From Mycoavidus cysteinexigens (lineage in GTDB: Bacteria > Pseudomonadota > Gammaproteobacteria > Burkholderiales > Burkholderiaceae): DNA of 64,000 bases. Below are positions 35,728 through 47,044 of this stretch, piece after piece. The stretch spans positions 992,001-1,056,000 of the forward strand of contig NZ_AP018150.1 in the NCBI RefSeq assembly GCF_003966915.1, in the 5' to 3' direction. The notes under the pieces are model-generated. The model had not been told where the DNA came from. It was given only the letters and a program-made list of their open reading frames with translations, and did no database searches. How positions within the stretch are numbered: position 1 is the first letter of the stretch; each line of letters opens with the position of its first letter. Both the position numbers and the translations under genes were made by a program.

Positions 35728-36501
35728 ATGACCTATACAAGCTCTACCATAGAGGCGCCAGCTGCAGCTCAGTGTCCGCGGCATATTGCCATCATTATGG
35801 ATGGTAATGGTCGTTGGGCGACGCAGCGGCGCTTGCCGCGCGTTGCCGGCCACACCAAAGGCGTTGAAACCGTGCGCAGCATGGTTGAAGCCTGTGTGCG
35901 GCGCAATGTCTCATATTTAACCCTGTTCGCTTTTAGTTCTGAAAACTGGCGCCGGCCAACGGATGAAGTTTCATTTTTGATGCGGCTTTTTGTCAGCGTG
36001 CTTGAACGTGAAATTGGCAAGATGCATGCGAATGGCATTCGGCTGCGCGTGATTGGCGATTTGACTAAATTTGAGTCCCACATCCAAGAATTAATACGTT
36101 GCGCTGAGGCAAAGACGGCAAATAATCAACGCATGACACTGACTATCGCGGCTAATTATGGTGGCCGCTGGGACCTCACGCAAGCTGCTTATAAGCTGGC
36201 GGCGCAAGCCGTCGCTGCAAAAGAGGTGCCATCCATAGATGAGGTGGATTTATCAAAACATTTGGCAATGGCGTATGCACCAGAACCTGACCTTTTTATT
36301 CGGACTGGCGGCGAACAGCGTTTAAGCAATTTCCTGCTGTGGCAATTTGCTTATACCGAACTCTATTTCACAGATACTTTCTGGCCTGATTTTGATGCTC
36401 AGGCACTCGACCTTGCACTCGATTGGTATCGTCAGCGCGAACGCCGTTTCGGTCGCATCAGTGCGCAACTTGAAGCTCCAAAAAATTTGTTGTCATGTTA
36501 A
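35728..36501 (+). CDS. uppS: Undecaprenyl diphosphate synthase
   Basis: About 257 residues from the ATG at 35728; a TTG at 35707 would add seven. The signature [20 protein letters not shown] holds the catalytic Asp; [14 protein letters not shown] and [26 protein letters not shown]-type motifs follow. It makes the C55 lipid carrier for peptidoglycan and O-antigen. Overlaps cdsA by 7 bases, indicating coupled translation. Confidence 0.96.
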   Translation: MTYTSSTIEAPAAAQCPRHIAIIMDGNGRWATQRRLPRVAGHTKGVETVRSMVEACVRRNVSYLTLFAFSSENWRRPTDEVSFLMRLFVSVLEREIGKMHANGIRLRVIGDLTKFESHIQELIRCAEAKTANNQRMTLTIAANYGGRWDLTQAAYKLAAQAVAAKEVPSIDEVDLSKHLAMAYAPEPDLFIRTGGEQRLSNFLLWQFAYTELYFTDTFWPDFDAQALDLALDWYRQRERRFGRISAQLEAPKNLLSC

Positions 36502-37394
36502 AAACCCGCCTTATCACGGCTGTAATTTTATTGGCGGTGTTTTTGCCAATGATTTTTTGCCCAGGAACCACCCATTTATTAAGTCTGCTGGTGATTGGCG
36601 TACTGACGCTTGCGGCTTGGGAATGGGCGCGTTTATTGAAGCTCGCGCCTAAGCTGCGCATCAGCTATGCGGCACTCGTAGGCTTGCTGTTGAGTTGCTT
36701 GGCGCTCGCGCCAGCGCAAATTAAAGGTTCGTTGCAAGATGTGTCGCCCGGATTTTTTAGCGTGGGCGGGTGGTGGCCAATTTTGTACTGGATTGCGGCG
36801 CTTTTTTGGGGCGCAGTGGTGCCGTTTATTTTGCTGCGCAAACCCATGTTGGCGGAGGGCCCCTGGCGGGTATTTTTGTTGCTGGTGGGCTTTGTGGTTT
36901 TTGCCGTAGGTTGGGATGCGTTGATGGCTGCGCATCAGGTAGGGCCGACTTTTCTGATCTCGGTTTTGCTGGTTGTATGGCTGGCCGATAGCGGCGCTTA
37001 TTTTGCTGGAAAGCGCTTTGGGCAGCATAAATTGGCGCCCTTAATTAGCCCAGGCAAGACTTGGGAAGGCGTGTTAGGCGCTTGGCTGTTGGTGCTAAGC
37101 AGCATGGCTGTGGTGGTCGGCGCAAGTCGCGCTTTCGGGGTGCCGCCTTTTGCCGCTTACGTTAGTTCTTTCAGTGGCTGGTTAGGTTTGCTAATTATAT
37201 TAACCTTATTGGTTGGCGTTGGAGTCGCAGGTGATTTATTTGAATCATTGATGAAGCGCCAAGCCGGCTTGAAAGATTCAAGCGCTCTCTTGCCCGGCCA
37301 TGGCGGGATATTAGATCGATTGGACGCATTGTTGCCCATGCTCACCCTGGCGGTTGGCCTGTATGGGGGACTGGTGCGCTTGGCTCCTCTCTAA
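36495..37394 (+). CDS. cdsA: Phosphatidate cytidylyltransferase
   Basis: 299 residues with about eight membrane segments. The CDP-alcohol synthase signature is seen in the C-terminal half: [34 protein letters not shown], and [20 protein letters not shown]. The enzyme makes CDP-diacylglycerol for phospholipid synthesis in the inner membrane. Frame overlaps uppS. Confidence 0.96.
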   Translation: MLKTRLITAVILLAVFLPMIFCPGTTHLLSLLVIGVLTLAAWEWARLLKLAPKLRISYAALVGLLLSCLALAPAQIKGSLQDVSPGFFSVGGWWPILYWIAALFWGAVVPFILLRKPMLAEGPWRVFLLLVGFVVFAVGWDALMAAHQVGPTFLISVLLVVWLADSGAYFAGKRFGQHKLAPLISPGKTWEGVLGAWLLVLSSMAVVVGASRAFGVPPFAAYVSSFSGWLGLLIILTLLVGVGVAGDLFESLMKRQAGLKDSSALLPGHGGILDRLDALLPMLTLAVGLYGGLVRLAPL

Positions 37395-37416
37395 AAGGCG
37401 TGCAACTTTAAGCGAT

Positions 37417-38580
37417 ATGAAACAGCGCCTAACTATACTTGGAGCCACTGGCTCAATCGGCGACAGCACGTTGGATATTGTTGCGCGTCATCCGGAGCGT
37501 TTTTCTGTATTTGGACTCAGCGCGCACCGTAATATTGATAAATTGCTTGAGCAGTGCTTACGTTTTAACCCGCAGTTTGCCGTGGTTGGAAATGCCGGCT
37601 TGGCGACTCAGTTAGCCGCTCAGTTAAAGAGTGCTGGCAGTCGCACGGAAGTAGCATATGGTGAGGCGGCGCTGATTGAATTGGCGCATGCCACGCAATG
37701 CGATACAGTGGTGGCGGCGATTGTGGGCGCGGCAGGGCTGGCGCCAACGCTTGCCGCCGCTTATGCGGGTAAGCGCATCTTGTTAGCCAATAAAGAAGCG
37801 CTGGTCATGTCGGGCGGCTTGTTTATGGCGGCGGTCCGCCACCATGGCGCACAGCTCTTTCCGGTAGACAGCGAGCACAATGCGATTTATCAATGCTTGT
37901 CCACCCGCGCTGGCGTCGAGAAAATTACTCTGACTGCATCAGGCGGGCCATTTCGCACCCGTGCCCTTGACTCGTTAGCTGAAGTTACCCCGGATCAAGC
38001 GTGTGCTCATCCGAATTGGCGCATGGGCCGCAAAATCTCGGTCGATTCAGCCACCATGATGAACAAGGGGCTTGAAGTCATCGAGGCGCATTGGTTGTTT
38101 GACATGCCGCTGCAGCAAATTGAAGTGCTGATTCATCCGCAAAGTGTGATTCATTCGATGGTCAGTTATGTGGATGGGTCAGTGTTGGCGCAACTTGGCA
38201 ATCCAGATATGCGGACCCCGATTGCGCACGCGCTGGCTTTCCCTGAGCGAATTGCCGCGGGGGTTGCGCCGTTAGATTTAGCCGCGCTTGCTACCCTTAG
38301 TTTCGAACGGCCCCAACCGGAGCGGTTTCCTTGTCTAACCCTGGCCATCGAAGCTTTACGTCAGGGCGGTATCGCGAGTGCGGTGCTAAACGCGGCGAAT
38401 GAAGTGGCAGTTGAGGCTTTTTTAAGTGGCGCATTACGCTTTACTTCAATTGCTGAAGTGGTGGCTGAGGTACTGGAACGGATTGAGCCTAGTACAGTTC
38501 ATACGCTAGATGACATACGCGTCGCCGATGCGCGGGCGCGGCGCTTGGCGGCGGCAGAAATTGCGGCGCTAACAATATAG
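37417..38580 (+). CDS. dxr: 1-deoxy-D-xylulose 5-phosphate reductoisomerase
   Basis: 387 residues from the ATG at 37417; a longer frame from 37354 would overlap cdsA and adds an unrelated N-terminus. Motifs: [16 protein letters not shown] (NADPH site), [23 protein letters not shown], and [14 protein letters not shown]. Second step of the MEP isoprenoid pathway, logically linked to uppS. In other Betaproteobacteria rseP follows; here bamA comes next after 145 bases. Confidence 0.96.
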   Translation: MKQRLTILGATGSIGDSTLDIVARHPERFSVFGLSAHRNIDKLLEQCLRFNPQFAVVGNAGLATQLAAQLKSAGSRTEVAYGEAALIELAHATQCDTVVAAIVGAAGLAPTLAAAYAGKRILLANKEALVMSGGLFMAAVRHHGAQLFPVDSEHNAIYQCLSTRAGVEKITLTASGGPFRTRALDSLAEVTPDQACAHPNWRMGRKISVDSATMMNKGLEVIEAHWLFDMPLQQIEVLIHPQSVIHSMVSYVDGSVLAQLGNPDMRTPIAHALAFPERIAAGVAPLDLAALATLSFERPQPERFPCLTLAIEALRQGGIASAVLNAANEVAVEAFLSGALRFTSIAEVVAEVLERIEPSTVHTLDDIRVADARARRLAAAEIAALTI

Positions 38581-38725
38581 ATTTGCTTGGGTTTAAGCGC
38601 TCGATCGAGTCAGGTTGGGTGAGGCGGTGTGAATTACAGCGCCGGCTGATTAGAGCATGGCCGTCTAGGAAATAAGATGGCATGTATCTGTTATGATTAT
38701 TAGTTAAGTTCTTAGTTAAGGATAG

Positions 38726-41047
38726 ATGTTGCTTCCACTTCGTTTTGCATTTAAGGCAGTTATGCTCGCTGCCGTCTCAGCCTATGCCACGCTGACGCAC
38801 GCAGTCGCTCCTTTTGTGGTGAAGGATATTCGGATTGAAGGTCTGCGCCGGATTGAAGCAGGGACTGTGTTTGCTTATTTGCCGCTTAAGCAAGGCCAAG
38901 CGTTTACCGATGAAAAAGGTTCGCAAATGATTCGCGCGCTGTATGCAACCGGATTCTTTAGCGATGTGCGCGTGTTGGCGCAAGGCGATCTGGTCGTGGT
39001 TCAAGTGCAAGAACGGCCGATTGTGGCATCGATTGATTTTGCCGGGTTGCGCGAATTCGATAAAGAAAATCTCTCTAAATTGCTGCGCGGCGCACTGGGT
39101 TTGTCGCCCGGCCATTATTATGATAAAAATCTAGTCGACAAAGCGGCACAAGAGCTTAAGCGCCGTTATCTAACCCGCGGCTACTACGCCGCTGAAGTGA
39201 CTACGACCGTCACGCCGTTTGAGCGCAGCCAAGTCAATCTGCTATTTTCTGTGACCGAAGGTCCGGTTGCTCGTATCCGGCAAGTCAATTTTATTGGCAA
39301 TCAAGAGTTTAAGCGCAGCACGCTAGAAGATGAGATGCAACTCTCGCCTCCTAACTGGTTCTCGTGGTACACCAGGAATGATTTGTATGCGCGCGAGAAA
39401 CTGGAAAATGACCTGGAAGGTATTCGTTCTTACTACCATGATAGGGGTTACCTAGAATTTGATTTTGAATCAACGCAGGTTTCAATTTCCCCTGATAAAA
39501 AAGACATTTATTTGACGTTTAACCTGCATGAAGGCAAGCCGTACACGGTGACTCATCTAGAGCTCAGCGGCGAGTTACTCGACAAAAAAGAGGAATTACT
39601 GAAGTTGGTTAAAATCCGGCCCGGTGAGCGTTTTTCAGCCGCGAAGCTGCGTGCCGCCAACAAAGCGCTGACAGATAGACTGGGTGAATACGGCTATGCG
39701 TTCGCTACGGTTACGCCGCAGCAAACGGTTGACCAACAGCAGCATACGTTAGCGCTTAACTTGCAAGTTAAGCTAGGGCAGCGAGTCTATGTGCGGCGCG
39801 TGAATGTGATTGGCAACAATCGCACGCGGGATGAAGTGATTCGGCGCGAAATGCGTCAATTTGAAAGCGCTTGGTTTGATGGGCAGCGGCTGAAATTATC
39901 GCAAGATCGAGTGAATCGCCTGGGCTATTTTACCGATGTGAATGTCGCTATGGCGCCGGTTGAAGGAACCAACGACCAAGTCGATGTTGATGTGAAAGTC
40001 GTGGAAAAACCGACTGGCGCAATCAACGTGGGTGCGGGATTTTCATCCACGGATAAGGTCGTGCTGTCAGCGGGCGTCTCGCAAGATAATGTATTTGGCT
40101 CGGGCACCAGCTTGGCTGTTAATGTGAGTACGGCTAAAACCCGTCGCACGCTGTCGGTTATGCAAATCGATCCTTATTTTACGATAGATGGCATTAAACG
40201 GATTACTGAGGCTTATTATCGGACCGATCAGCCGCTTCTATATGGCGGCTCAAGCCTGATGTCAGGTTCGAGTAATTTCAGAATCATCAGTATTGGCGGC
40301 AATCTGAAATTTGGTATTCCGTTTTCTGAGTTTGATACCGTTTATCTCGGCGCTGGTTTTGAGCAAGACCAAATGAAAGCAGATCAAACTGCGCCCAAAG
40401 CCTACCGCAACTACATTGATCAATTTGGTCGGGTGGTGAATAATGTTCCCATAACTATTGGCTGGGCACGCGACAGTCGTGATAGCGCTTTAGTGCCAAG
40501 CCGCGGTTATTACACGCAAGCCAATGGCGAGTTGGGTACACCGGCAGGTGACACGCAATATTACAAAATCGATTTGCAGCAACAATATTATTATTCGTTT
40601 GCGCGTGGCTTTGTGCTGGGCTTGAATGGGCAATTTGGTTATGGGCGCGGACTTTCCGGCAAACCGTATCCGATTTTTAAAAACTACTACGCAGGCGGGA
40701 TTGGCTCGGTGCGCGGTTACGAGCCGGGTTCATTGGGTCCTAAAGATACCGAGAGTAACGATGCAATCGGCGGCTCTAAAATGTTAGTTGGCAATATTGA
40801 GCTTACTTTTCCGTTACCCAAAACAGGTTATGATCGTACGTTACGTTTATTTACTTTCATTGATGGGGGTAATGTGTGGGGCGCAGATCAACAAATGGCT
40901 TTGGGCAGCTTGCGTTATGGCTACGGCGTAGGACTAGCCTGGATTTCGCCAGTTGGCCCACTAAAATTTAGTTTGGGCTTCCCATTAAGCAAAAAGCAAG
41001 GCGACAGTTACCAAAAATTCCAATTTCAGCTTGGCACGGCCTTCTGA
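38726..41047 (+). CDS. bamA: Outer membrane assembly factor BamA
   Basis: 773 residues. A signal peptide (about 1-27, ending LTHAVA) is followed by VVKDIRIEGLRRIEAGTVF, the first of five POTRA domains, and a C-terminal barrel from about residue 430. The conserved VRGYEPGSLGP (VRGF/Y motif of loop 6) and the terminal aromatic FQFQLGTAF are visible. BamA inserts beta-barrel proteins. Its partner chaperone gene skp follows, then lipid A genes, in the normal order except for the missing rseP. Confidence 0.97.
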   Translation: MLLPLRFAFKAVMLAAVSAYATLTHAVAPFVVKDIRIEGLRRIEAGTVFAYLPLKQGQAFTDEKGSQMIRALYATGFFSDVRVLAQGDLVVVQVQERPIVASIDFAGLREFDKENLSKLLRGALGLSPGHYYDKNLVDKAAQELKRRYLTRGYYAAEVTTTVTPFERSQVNLLFSVTEGPVARIRQVNFIGNQEFKRSTLEDEMQLSPPNWFSWYTRNDLYAREKLENDLEGIRSYYHDRGYLEFDFESTQVSISPDKKDIYLTFNLHEGKPYTVTHLELSGELLDKKEELLKLVKIRPGERFSAAKLRAANKALTDRLGEYGYAFATVTPQQTVDQQQHTLALNLQVKLGQRVYVRRVNVIGNNRTRDEVIRREMRQFESAWFDGQRLKLSQDRVNRLGYFTDVNVAMAPVEGTNDQVDVDVKVVEKPTGAINVGAGFSSTDKVVLSAGVSQDNVFGSGTSLAVNVSTAKTRRTLSVMQIDPYFTIDGIKRITEAYYRTDQPLLYGGSSLMSGSSNFRIISIGGNLKFGIPFSEFDTVYLGAGFEQDQMKADQTAPKAYRNYIDQFGRVVNNVPITIGWARDSRDSALVPSRGYYTQANGELGTPAGDTQYYKIDLQQQYYYSFARGFVLGLNGQFGYGRGLSGKPYPIFKNYYAGGIGSVRGYEPGSLGPKDTESNDAIGGSKMLVGNIELTFPLPKTGYDRTLRLFTFIDGGNVWGADQQMALGSLRYGYGVGLAWISPVGPLKFSLGFPLSKKQGDSYQKFQFQLGTAF

Positions 41048-41067
41048 AGACTTATCTATTAAAATTT

Positions 41068-41646
41068 GTGCAGACACCTAATATAGAGGCGCGTACCGTG
41101 TTAAATAATCTCTCTAAACCGCATTATGCGTGCTGCTTAGCATTACTTTTGTGCGTGAGCTCGGCCCCTGTAAGCGCAGGCCCGGTGGCAGCGCCCACCC
41201 AGGAAGTACGGATTGCGGCTGTCAATTCAGATCGTATTTTGCGTGAATCTGCGTTGGCTAAGGCGGCGCAAGAAAAGCTCAAGCAGGAATTCTCAAAGCG
41301 CGATCAGGAACTGCAAGCTCTTGCGAAGACCTTAAAAGCGAAGTCTAATAAGCTGGATAAAAATGCCGCCGCTTTATCCGATCCTGAACGCAAGAGAGCG
41401 CAATTAGAGCTGACGCAACTAGATGCCGATTTTCAGCGCAAGCAGCGTGAATTTAGTGAAGACCTTAATCAACGTCGTAATGAAGAGTTAGCTGCTGTGC
41501 TGGAGCGCGCCAATAAAGTGATCAAGCAGATCTCTGAGGCAAGAAATTATGATTTGATTGTCCAAGAAGCCGTCTACGTGAATCCGCGTATTGACATTAC
41601 GGATGATGTATTAAAAGCGCTGAGCAAACCTAATGGTGGCTTCTGA
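41068..41646 (+). CDS. skp: Periplasmic chaperone Skp/OmpH
   Basis: 192 residues from a GTG at 41068 (a second GTG at 41098 is possible). A signal peptide ([17 protein letters not shown]) is followed by [21 protein letters not shown] and a long charged coiled coil, then [25 protein letters not shown]-type C-terminal motif. Skp forms a trimeric jellyfish-shaped chaperone for outer-membrane proteins. Overlaps lpxD by 14 bases. Confidence 0.93.
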   Translation: MQTPNIEARTVLNNLSKPHYACCLALLLCVSSAPVSAGPVAAPTQEVRIAAVNSDRILRESALAKAAQEKLKQEFSKRDQELQALAKTLKAKSNKLDKNAAALSDPERKRAQLELTQLDADFQRKQREFSEDLNQRRNEELAAVLERANKVIKQISEARNYDLIVQEAVYVNPRIDITDDVLKALSKPNGGF

Positions 41647-42733
41647 ATTGAAGGCGCCGCCTGCTGCCAACGACACAATGTTTACTCTTGAGCAACTTGC
41701 GCAGCAGTTTGGCGGTGAAATTGTGGGCGACAGCGCTTGCTGCATCCGCGGTTTGGCGCCGCTGGAGAGCGCGCAGCCGCAGCATCTAAGCTTTTTGGCT
41801 AATCCCAAATATCTGGCACAGCTCGAAACGACACAAGCCGGCGCGGTATTGATTACCCGCGCTGATTTACTGAAAGTTAAAAACCGTGGTGCTCGCTCGT
41901 TTCTTGTCGCACCTAACCCTTACGCTTATTTCGCTCGCGTAGCGCAATGCTTTGCAGCAGCGCAACAATTGCCGGCATTGCCCGGGATTCATCCCAGTGC
42001 CGTGATTGATCCTAGTGCGCGCATTCCGGCTACGGCATCGATTGGCCCGCACGTGGTGATTGAGGCCAATGCGGTGCTTGGCGCGCGCGCGCGTCTGGAG
42101 GCGCATGTCTATATCGGGCAAGGTGTGACGATTGGCGATGATGCGCATTTGTCGGCGCAGGTTACCGTGTATCACGGGTGTACGCTTGGCGCGCGCACGC
42201 GGATCCATGCTGGCGCCGTGATTGGCGCAGATGGTTTTGGTTTTGCCCCCGATTTTAAGGGCGACACGGGTGAATGGGTCAAAATTCCACAAACCGGCGC
42301 GGTCGTGCTTGGCGATGATGTTGAGATTGGCGCTAATACCACGATTGACCGTGGCGCAATGTCGGATACGGTGATTGAGCATGGTGTGAAAATCGATAAC
42401 CTGGTGCAAATTGCCCATAATTGCCGGATTGGCGCTTACACCGTGATCGCCGCTTGCGCTGGCATTGCCGGCAGTACCGTGATTGGCCGGCATTGCATGA
42501 TCGGCGGCGCAGTAGGTATTGCCGGTCATTTAACCTTAGCGGATCGCGTGATTGTGACGGCTAAATCAGGCGTTTCAAAATCTTTATCTAAGCCGGGCGT
42601 TTATACTAGCGCATTTCCCGCGATTGAAAATGCCGCTTGGAACCGTAATGCTGCTTTGATGCGTAATCTCGACAAAATGAAGGCACGCCTTAAGCAGCTT
42701 GAAGCATTAATACTAACTAGCCAAAATAAATAA
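41633..42733 (+). CDS. lpxD: UDP-3-O-(3-hydroxyacyl)glucosamine N-acyltransferase
   Basis: 366 residues. The N-terminal uridine-binding domain begins [18 protein letters not shown], preceded by a 15-residue extension that depends on a start within skp; ATG 41678 is an alternative. A left-handed beta-helix of hexapeptide repeats follows, with [10 protein letters not shown] and [13 protein letters not shown] containing the catalytic His. Third step of lipid A synthesis. Confidence 0.95.
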   Translation: MVASELKAPPAANDTMFTLEQLAQQFGGEIVGDSACCIRGLAPLESAQPQHLSFLANPKYLAQLETTQAGAVLITRADLLKVKNRGARSFLVAPNPYAYFARVAQCFAAAQQLPALPGIHPSAVIDPSARIPATASIGPHVVIEANAVLGARARLEAHVYIGQGVTIGDDAHLSAQVTVYHGCTLGARTRIHAGAVIGADGFGFAPDFKGDTGEWVKIPQTGAVVLGDDVEIGANTTIDRGAMSDTVIEHGVKIDNLVQIAHNCRIGAYTVIAACAGIAGSTVIGRHCMIGGAVGIAGHLTLADRVIVTAKSGVSKSLSKPGVYTSAFPAIENAAWNRNAALMRNLDKMKARLKQLEALILTSQNK

Positions 42734-42775
42734 TTATCAGCGTGACTGAGACCAATCATTTTATTTAGGAAATTG

Positions 42776-43240
42776 ATGAGTACCCAAGACATTCAACTCG
42801 ATATCCACCGGATTCTGACTTTATTGCCGCATCGTTACCCGATTTTGCTGGTTGATCGGGTTTTAGAGCTCGAGCCGCATAAACGCATTAAAGCGCTGAA
42901 AAATGTATCTATCAATGAGCCTTATTTTACTGGTCATTTTCCGGCTTGCCCGGTTATGCCCGGGGTATTAATCCTAGAAGCATTGGCCCAGGCGGCCGGG
43001 CTTTTAACGTTTGCCGAAGAAGAATATGACCCGGCTAAATCGCTTTACTATTTTGTCGGGATTGATAATGCGCGTTTTAAACGGCCGGTCGAACCGGGCG
43101 ATCAATTAATTTTGAAAGTGGAATTTGAGCGCCATTTGCGGGGCATTTGGAAATTTAACGCATGTGCTGAAGTAGATGGCGCCGTGGCGGCTGAAGCGAA
43201 TTTAATGTGTACGGTTAAACCCGTGGCAGATAAGTCCTAA
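42776..43240 (+). CDS. fabZ: 3-hydroxyacyl-ACP dehydratase FabZ
   Basis: 154 residues from the ATG at 42776. Hot-dog fold signatures: [19 protein letters not shown], the catalytic His in [26 protein letters not shown], with Glu in the same helix. It dehydrates 3-hydroxyacyl-ACP in fatty-acid elongation and competes with LpxA/LpxD for substrate, which explains its place in the lipid A cluster. Confidence 0.96.
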   Translation: MSTQDIQLDIHRILTLLPHRYPILLVDRVLELEPHKRIKALKNVSINEPYFTGHFPACPVMPGVLILEALAQAAGLLTFAEEEYDPAKSLYYFVGIDNARFKRPVEPGDQLILKVEFERHLRGIWKFNACAEVDGAVAAEANLMCTVKPVADKS

Positions 43241-43272
43241 ATCTCAAATGCTTAACAAAATAACCACTCAGC

Positions 43273-44061
43273 ATGACAAAAATTCACAGTAGCGCAATCA
43301 TTGAGGCGGGCGCCCAGCTCGACCAGACGGTCGAGATTGGCCCATATGCGGTGATTGGCGCACACGTTAAAATTGGCGCAGGCACAAAAATTGGTTCGCA
43401 TAGCGTGCTTGAGGGCCATACTACGCTCGGCGAAAATAACCAGATTGGCCATTATGCGGCACTCGGCGGCGCGCCCCAAGATATGAAGTATAAGGGCGAG
43501 CCAACCCGCTTAGAAATTGGAAATGGCAATACCATCCGTGAGTTCACGACAATTCATACGGGCACGGTGCAAGATAGCGGCGTGACACGAATCGGCGACA
43601 ATAATTGGATCATGGCCTATGTGCATATCGCACATGATTGCAGCGTCGGCAACCATACGATTTTTTCCAGCAATGCGCAAATCGCTGGGCATGTGCAGGT
43701 CGGCGATTGGGCGATCTTAGGCGGCATGGCTGGCGTACACCAATTTGTGCGCATTGGCGCACATTCAATGCTAGGAGGGGCTGCGGTTTTAATCCAAGAT
43801 TTACCGCCGTTTATCGTAGCCGCGGGCGATAAGGCAAAGCCGTACGGCATGAATGTTGAAGGCTTGCGCCGCCGCGGCTTTACCGACGCAGCCATTGCCA
43901 CGCTGCGCACCGCTTATCGAATGCTATACAAAGCAGGTCTTTCTCTTGAAGATGCAAAAACTCAGCTCGCTGAGCTGGCGGCACAAACGGATGAGGGCCA
44001 AGCCTATCTGCACCAGCTATTAGCCTTTATCGCTAGCACGCAGCGCGGTATTGTGCGCTAA
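43273..44061 (+). CDS. lpxA: UDP-N-acetylglucosamine O-acyltransferase
   Basis: 262 residues, standard length. Hexapeptide repeats ([20 protein letters not shown]) form a left-handed helix; [15 protein letters not shown] holds the catalytic His and VEGLRRRGF the C-terminal helical domain. It catalyses the first step of lipid A synthesis. Short 32-base gap from fabZ. Confidence 0.97.
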   Translation: MTKIHSSAIIEAGAQLDQTVEIGPYAVIGAHVKIGAGTKIGSHSVLEGHTTLGENNQIGHYAALGGAPQDMKYKGEPTRLEIGNGNTIREFTTIHTGTVQDSGVTRIGDNNWIMAYVHIAHDCSVGNHTIFSSNAQIAGHVQVGDWAILGGMAGVHQFVRIGAHSMLGGAAVLIQDLPPFIVAAGDKAKPYGMNVEGLRRRGFTDAAIATLRTAYRMLYKAGLSLEDAKTQLAELAAQTDEGQAYLHQLLAFIASTQRGIVR

Positions 44062-44066
44062 AGCGT

Positions 44067-45272
44067 ATGACTTCCAGCGTACATCCAGTGGGCCAGCCGG
44101 CGCCAATCAGCCTGGCCATGGTGGCTGGCGAGGCCTCAGGGGATCTACTCGCCGCGGCTCTTATCAAACAGCTTACAGCGCGTTTGCCAGCAGCGCAGCG
44201 ATACTTTGGCATTGGCGGGTCGCAGATGATCGCCGCGGGCTTCGACGCATGCTGGCCGAGTGAAAAATTAGCGGTGCGGGGTTATGTTGAAGCCTTGCGT
44301 AGCATCCCTGAAATCTTGCGGATTCGCCGAGCCTTGAAGCGCCAACTGTTAGCTGCGCCGCCTACGGCTTTGATCGGCATTGATGCGCCGGATTTTAATC
44401 TGGGGCTTGAAGAGCAATTGCGGCGCGCTGGCATTCCCACAGTGCATTTTATTAGCCCCTCGATTTGGGCCTGGCGCGGCGCTCGCATCAAGAAAATTAA
44501 GCGGGCGACAGATCTGATGCTGTGCGTCTTTCCATTTGAGCCAGAAATTTACGCGCGCGCAGGCGTGACTGCGCGCTATGTGGGCCACCCGTTGGCGGAT
44601 GTGATCCCGCTCGCGCCAAACCCAAGCGCTGCTCGCCGTCGTCTGAATTTATCTGAATCAGGCCCGATCGTAGCTGTACTGCCGGGCAGTCGGCGCTCGG
44701 AAATTGCGCTGATCGCCCCGACTTTTTTAGCTGCTATGGCGCGCATGCAAGCCTCCGAACCTGGGCTACGGTTTATCTTGCCAGCCGCCTCGGCGACCAT
44801 TCGCGCGCAGTTGCAACCCATGCTGGACAACTATCCACAGCTTTCCGTCGCAGTGCTTGACGGAGATTCGCATAGCGCGTTAGAAGCCGCGGATGCAGTG
44901 TTGATTGCCAGTGGCACAGCAACCTTAGAAGCCGCGCTATACAAAAAACCCATGGTGATTTCTTATCAAGTTCCTTGGCTCACCGCTCAAATTATGAAAA
45001 GACAAGGTTATTTGCCTTATGTCGGACTACCTAACATTCTCGCGGGCCGGTTTGTGGTGCCTGAACTGCTACAACATCTTGCCACGCCGGACGCTCTTGC
45101 GCGCGCCATGCTAGATCAATTGAATGATCAGGCGAATCGAGCTAGGCTGACGGAGATTTTTACCCAGATGCACGATACATTAAAGTGTGATTCAGCGGTG
45201 GTTGCAGCTGACGCGATTGCTGAGTTTATTGAAACCTCACGCGCCGGGCAGCGTCGCTCGTGTGTTGCTTAA
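44067..45272 (+). CDS. lpxB: Lipid-A-disaccharide synthase
   Basis: 401 residues. GT19 motifs: [49 protein letters not shown] and [11 protein letters not shown]. It condenses UDP-diacylglucosamine with lipid X on the inner membrane. It starts 5 bases after lpxA and ends just before rnhB. Confidence 0.96.
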   Translation: MTSSVHPVGQPAPISLAMVAGEASGDLLAAALIKQLTARLPAAQRYFGIGGSQMIAAGFDACWPSEKLAVRGYVEALRSIPEILRIRRALKRQLLAAPPTALIGIDAPDFNLGLEEQLRRAGIPTVHFISPSIWAWRGARIKKIKRATDLMLCVFPFEPEIYARAGVTARYVGHPLADVIPLAPNPSAARRRLNLSESGPIVAVLPGSRRSEIALIAPTFLAAMARMQASEPGLRFILPAASATIRAQLQPMLDNYPQLSVAVLDGDSHSALEAADAVLIASGTATLEAALYKKPMVISYQVPWLTAQIMKRQGYLPYVGLPNILAGRFVVPELLQHLATPDALARAMLDQLNDQANRARLTEIFTQMHDTLKCDSAVVAADAIAEFIETSRAGQRRSCVA

Positions 45273-45289
45273 AGCTCCTTGGTCTCAAT

Positions 45290-45901
45290 ATGCTGACTCA
45301 TTGTGATTGGCCTCTCGATAATCCAAACCGACTTATCTGCGGCGTTGATGAGGCGGGTCGCGGCCCATTAGCCGGCCCGGTAGTGGCCGCCGCTGTGATA
45401 CTTGATGCAAAACGGCCGATTGAGGGGCTCGCTGATTCAAAAACGCTCAGCGCAAAAAAGCGGGCAGTGCTGTTCGAATTGATTTGTGAACGCGCGCTCG
45501 CTTTTAGCATCGCGTCGGCCTCAGTCGAGGAAATCGACCGTTTAAATATTTTGCACGCCACGATGCTCGCCATGCAGCGCGCAGTTGAAACCCTACCCAT
45601 AACGCCAAGTCTGGCCAAGATTGATGGCAATCGTTGCCCAACTTTAAAGATGCAAGCGGAAGCGATTGTGCGTGGCGACGCCTTGGTGTCGGAAATTTCA
45701 GCCGCTTCTATTCTGGCCAAAGTAACCCGTGATCGAATGCTGCTTGAATTACACGCACTGCACCCCGAGTATGGTTTTGCCGCGCATGCGGGGTATGGCA
45801 CTGCGCGACATCTTGCCGCCCTTAAGCAGTATGGCCCATGTAGCCACCATCGCCGCTCGTTTGCGCCAGTGCGCCAAGCGCTCGCTAGCGCTCATGCCTG
45901 A
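45290..45901 (+). CDS. rnhB: Ribonuclease HII
   Basis: 203 residues from the ATG at 45290; an upstream GTG at 45260 overlaps lpxB. Motifs: [21 protein letters not shown] with Asp and Glu of the active site, [10 protein letters not shown], and KIDGNRCP. It removes single ribonucleotides and RNA primers from DNA. Confidence 0.95.
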   Translation: MLTHCDWPLDNPNRLICGVDEAGRGPLAGPVVAAAVILDAKRPIEGLADSKTLSAKKRAVLFELICERALAFSIASASVEEIDRLNILHATMLAMQRAVETLPITPSLAKIDGNRCPTLKMQAEAIVRGDALVSEISAASILAKVTRDRMLLELHALHPEYGFAAHAGYGTARHLAALKQYGPCSHHRRSFAPVRQALASAHA

Positions 45902-45922
45902 TCCGGCCTACCCCCGCAAAGC

Positions 45923-46723
45923 ATGAAAACCATCACGGCCCGCGATAACCCCTTTTTTAAGCGACTCAAGCAGCTTGCTGGCACAGTCCGCCGCGACCGC
46001 CGAGCCGGCCAAGCTCTAGCTGAAGGGCTACATTTAGCCAGTACCTACCTCGATACGCTAGGGCAACCGCGGGCCTGTATTATTGCCGAGAGCGCATTAT
46101 CCGAGCATAAAATGCAGCACCCTTTGCAGCCCATCATGGCGCGCATTGAGCCATCGCGGATGGTAGTGCTAACGGATCCATTGTTTGCGCAATTATCGAC
46201 CCTTGCGCGGGCAGCGCAGTGTGGCAACGTAATCTTTTTAATCGATATTCCAGCCCCCGAATTGCCGTTGCAGATTACCCATGATTGCCTGATTCTCGAT
46301 GGCGTACAAGATGCAGGGAATGTCGGTTCTATCTTGCGTAGCGCCGCTGCCGCTGGTGTTCGATCTGTCTTCTGCGCTCCAGGCACCGCGTGCGCCTGGT
46401 CTCCTAAAGTATTGCGCGCGGGGATGGGCGCGCATTTTTTTCTGCACATTTTTACAGAAATTGAAATCGAAAAACTTGTGCCGCATTTTGCGATACCGTT
46501 AATCGTCACAGATTCGCACAGCACAGCTTCAATTTACGAGCAAGACTTAACCAAGCCTTGCGCTTGGATCTGGGGCAACGAAGGCGCAGGCGTTTCCACA
46601 GTATGGCGTGAACACGCTACAGACTGCGTGACTATCCCGCAAGCAGGGGGAATGGAGTCAATCAACGTTGCGGCGGCTGCCGCGGTGTGTTTATTTGAGC
46701 AACGCCGGCAGCGCACCGCTTAA
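45923..46723 (+). CDS. TrmH/SpoU-family RNA methyltransferase
   Basis: 266 residues. An N-terminal substrate-binding domain (ITARDNPFFKRLKQLAG) precedes the SPOUT domain with LILDGVQDAGNVGSILRSAAA, ACAWSPKVLRAGMGAHFFLHI, WGNEGAGVS and IPQAGGMESINVAAAAAV. These are the three SpoU motifs, including the Arg and Asn of the active site. A 2'-O-ribose methyltransferase of rRNA or tRNA; the exact site cannot be read from sequence. Follows rnhB by 21 bases. Confidence 0.9.
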   Translation: MKTITARDNPFFKRLKQLAGTVRRDRRAGQALAEGLHLASTYLDTLGQPRACIIAESALSEHKMQHPLQPIMARIEPSRMVVLTDPLFAQLSTLARAAQCGNVIFLIDIPAPELPLQITHDCLILDGVQDAGNVGSILRSAAAAGVRSVFCAPGTACAWSPKVLRAGMGAHFFLHIFTEIEIEKLVPHFAIPLIVTDSHSTASIYEQDLTKPCAWIWGNEGAGVSTVWREHATDCVTIPQAGGMESINVAAAAAVCLFEQRRQRTA

Positions 46724-47044
46724 TTGTGCTGGCATAGTTTTTAAAATGTTGTGCAGGCAAATTGTTGCTGCGTAAATAAATATTGGGGACAATGAAAGAG
46801 CACGCTTGAATGTAAACTTTTCTCAATAGACTTTTCTTTACAGCTCTCGGCCATCGTCCGACGCTAAGCTCAATTAGATCGTAGTAAATCAGCAACATTT
46901 CTGTATTTTGCCCCCCATTATGGGTGCAAAACTTTGCCACATATTGTGGCAAGCAAACCCCTGCCTAATTACACCTTTTCGGGAACAATCAAAGACGTTT
47001 TCAACCCATGACGGCAGCCGCCGTTTTTATTAAAGGTTTGTCCG
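46724..47044. other. Intergenic region before the Rpn-like gene
   Basis: About 320 bases with no gene. A 19-bp palindrome is described separately. The 3' end has a plausible ribosome binding region before 47045. Confidence 0.4.
46934..46952. promoter_or_regulatory. Palindrome upstream of the Rpn-like gene
   Basis: TTGCCACATATTGTGGCAA has perfect 8-base arms around TAT, an operator-like shape, about 90 bases upstream of the nuclease gene. No known regulator matched. Confidence 0.4.

Noticed and set aside
41867-42529. 220-codon minus-strand ORF opposite lpxD
   Set aside because: Antisense of hexapeptide-repeat coding DNA; product rich in Asn/His/Arg without a recognisable domain.
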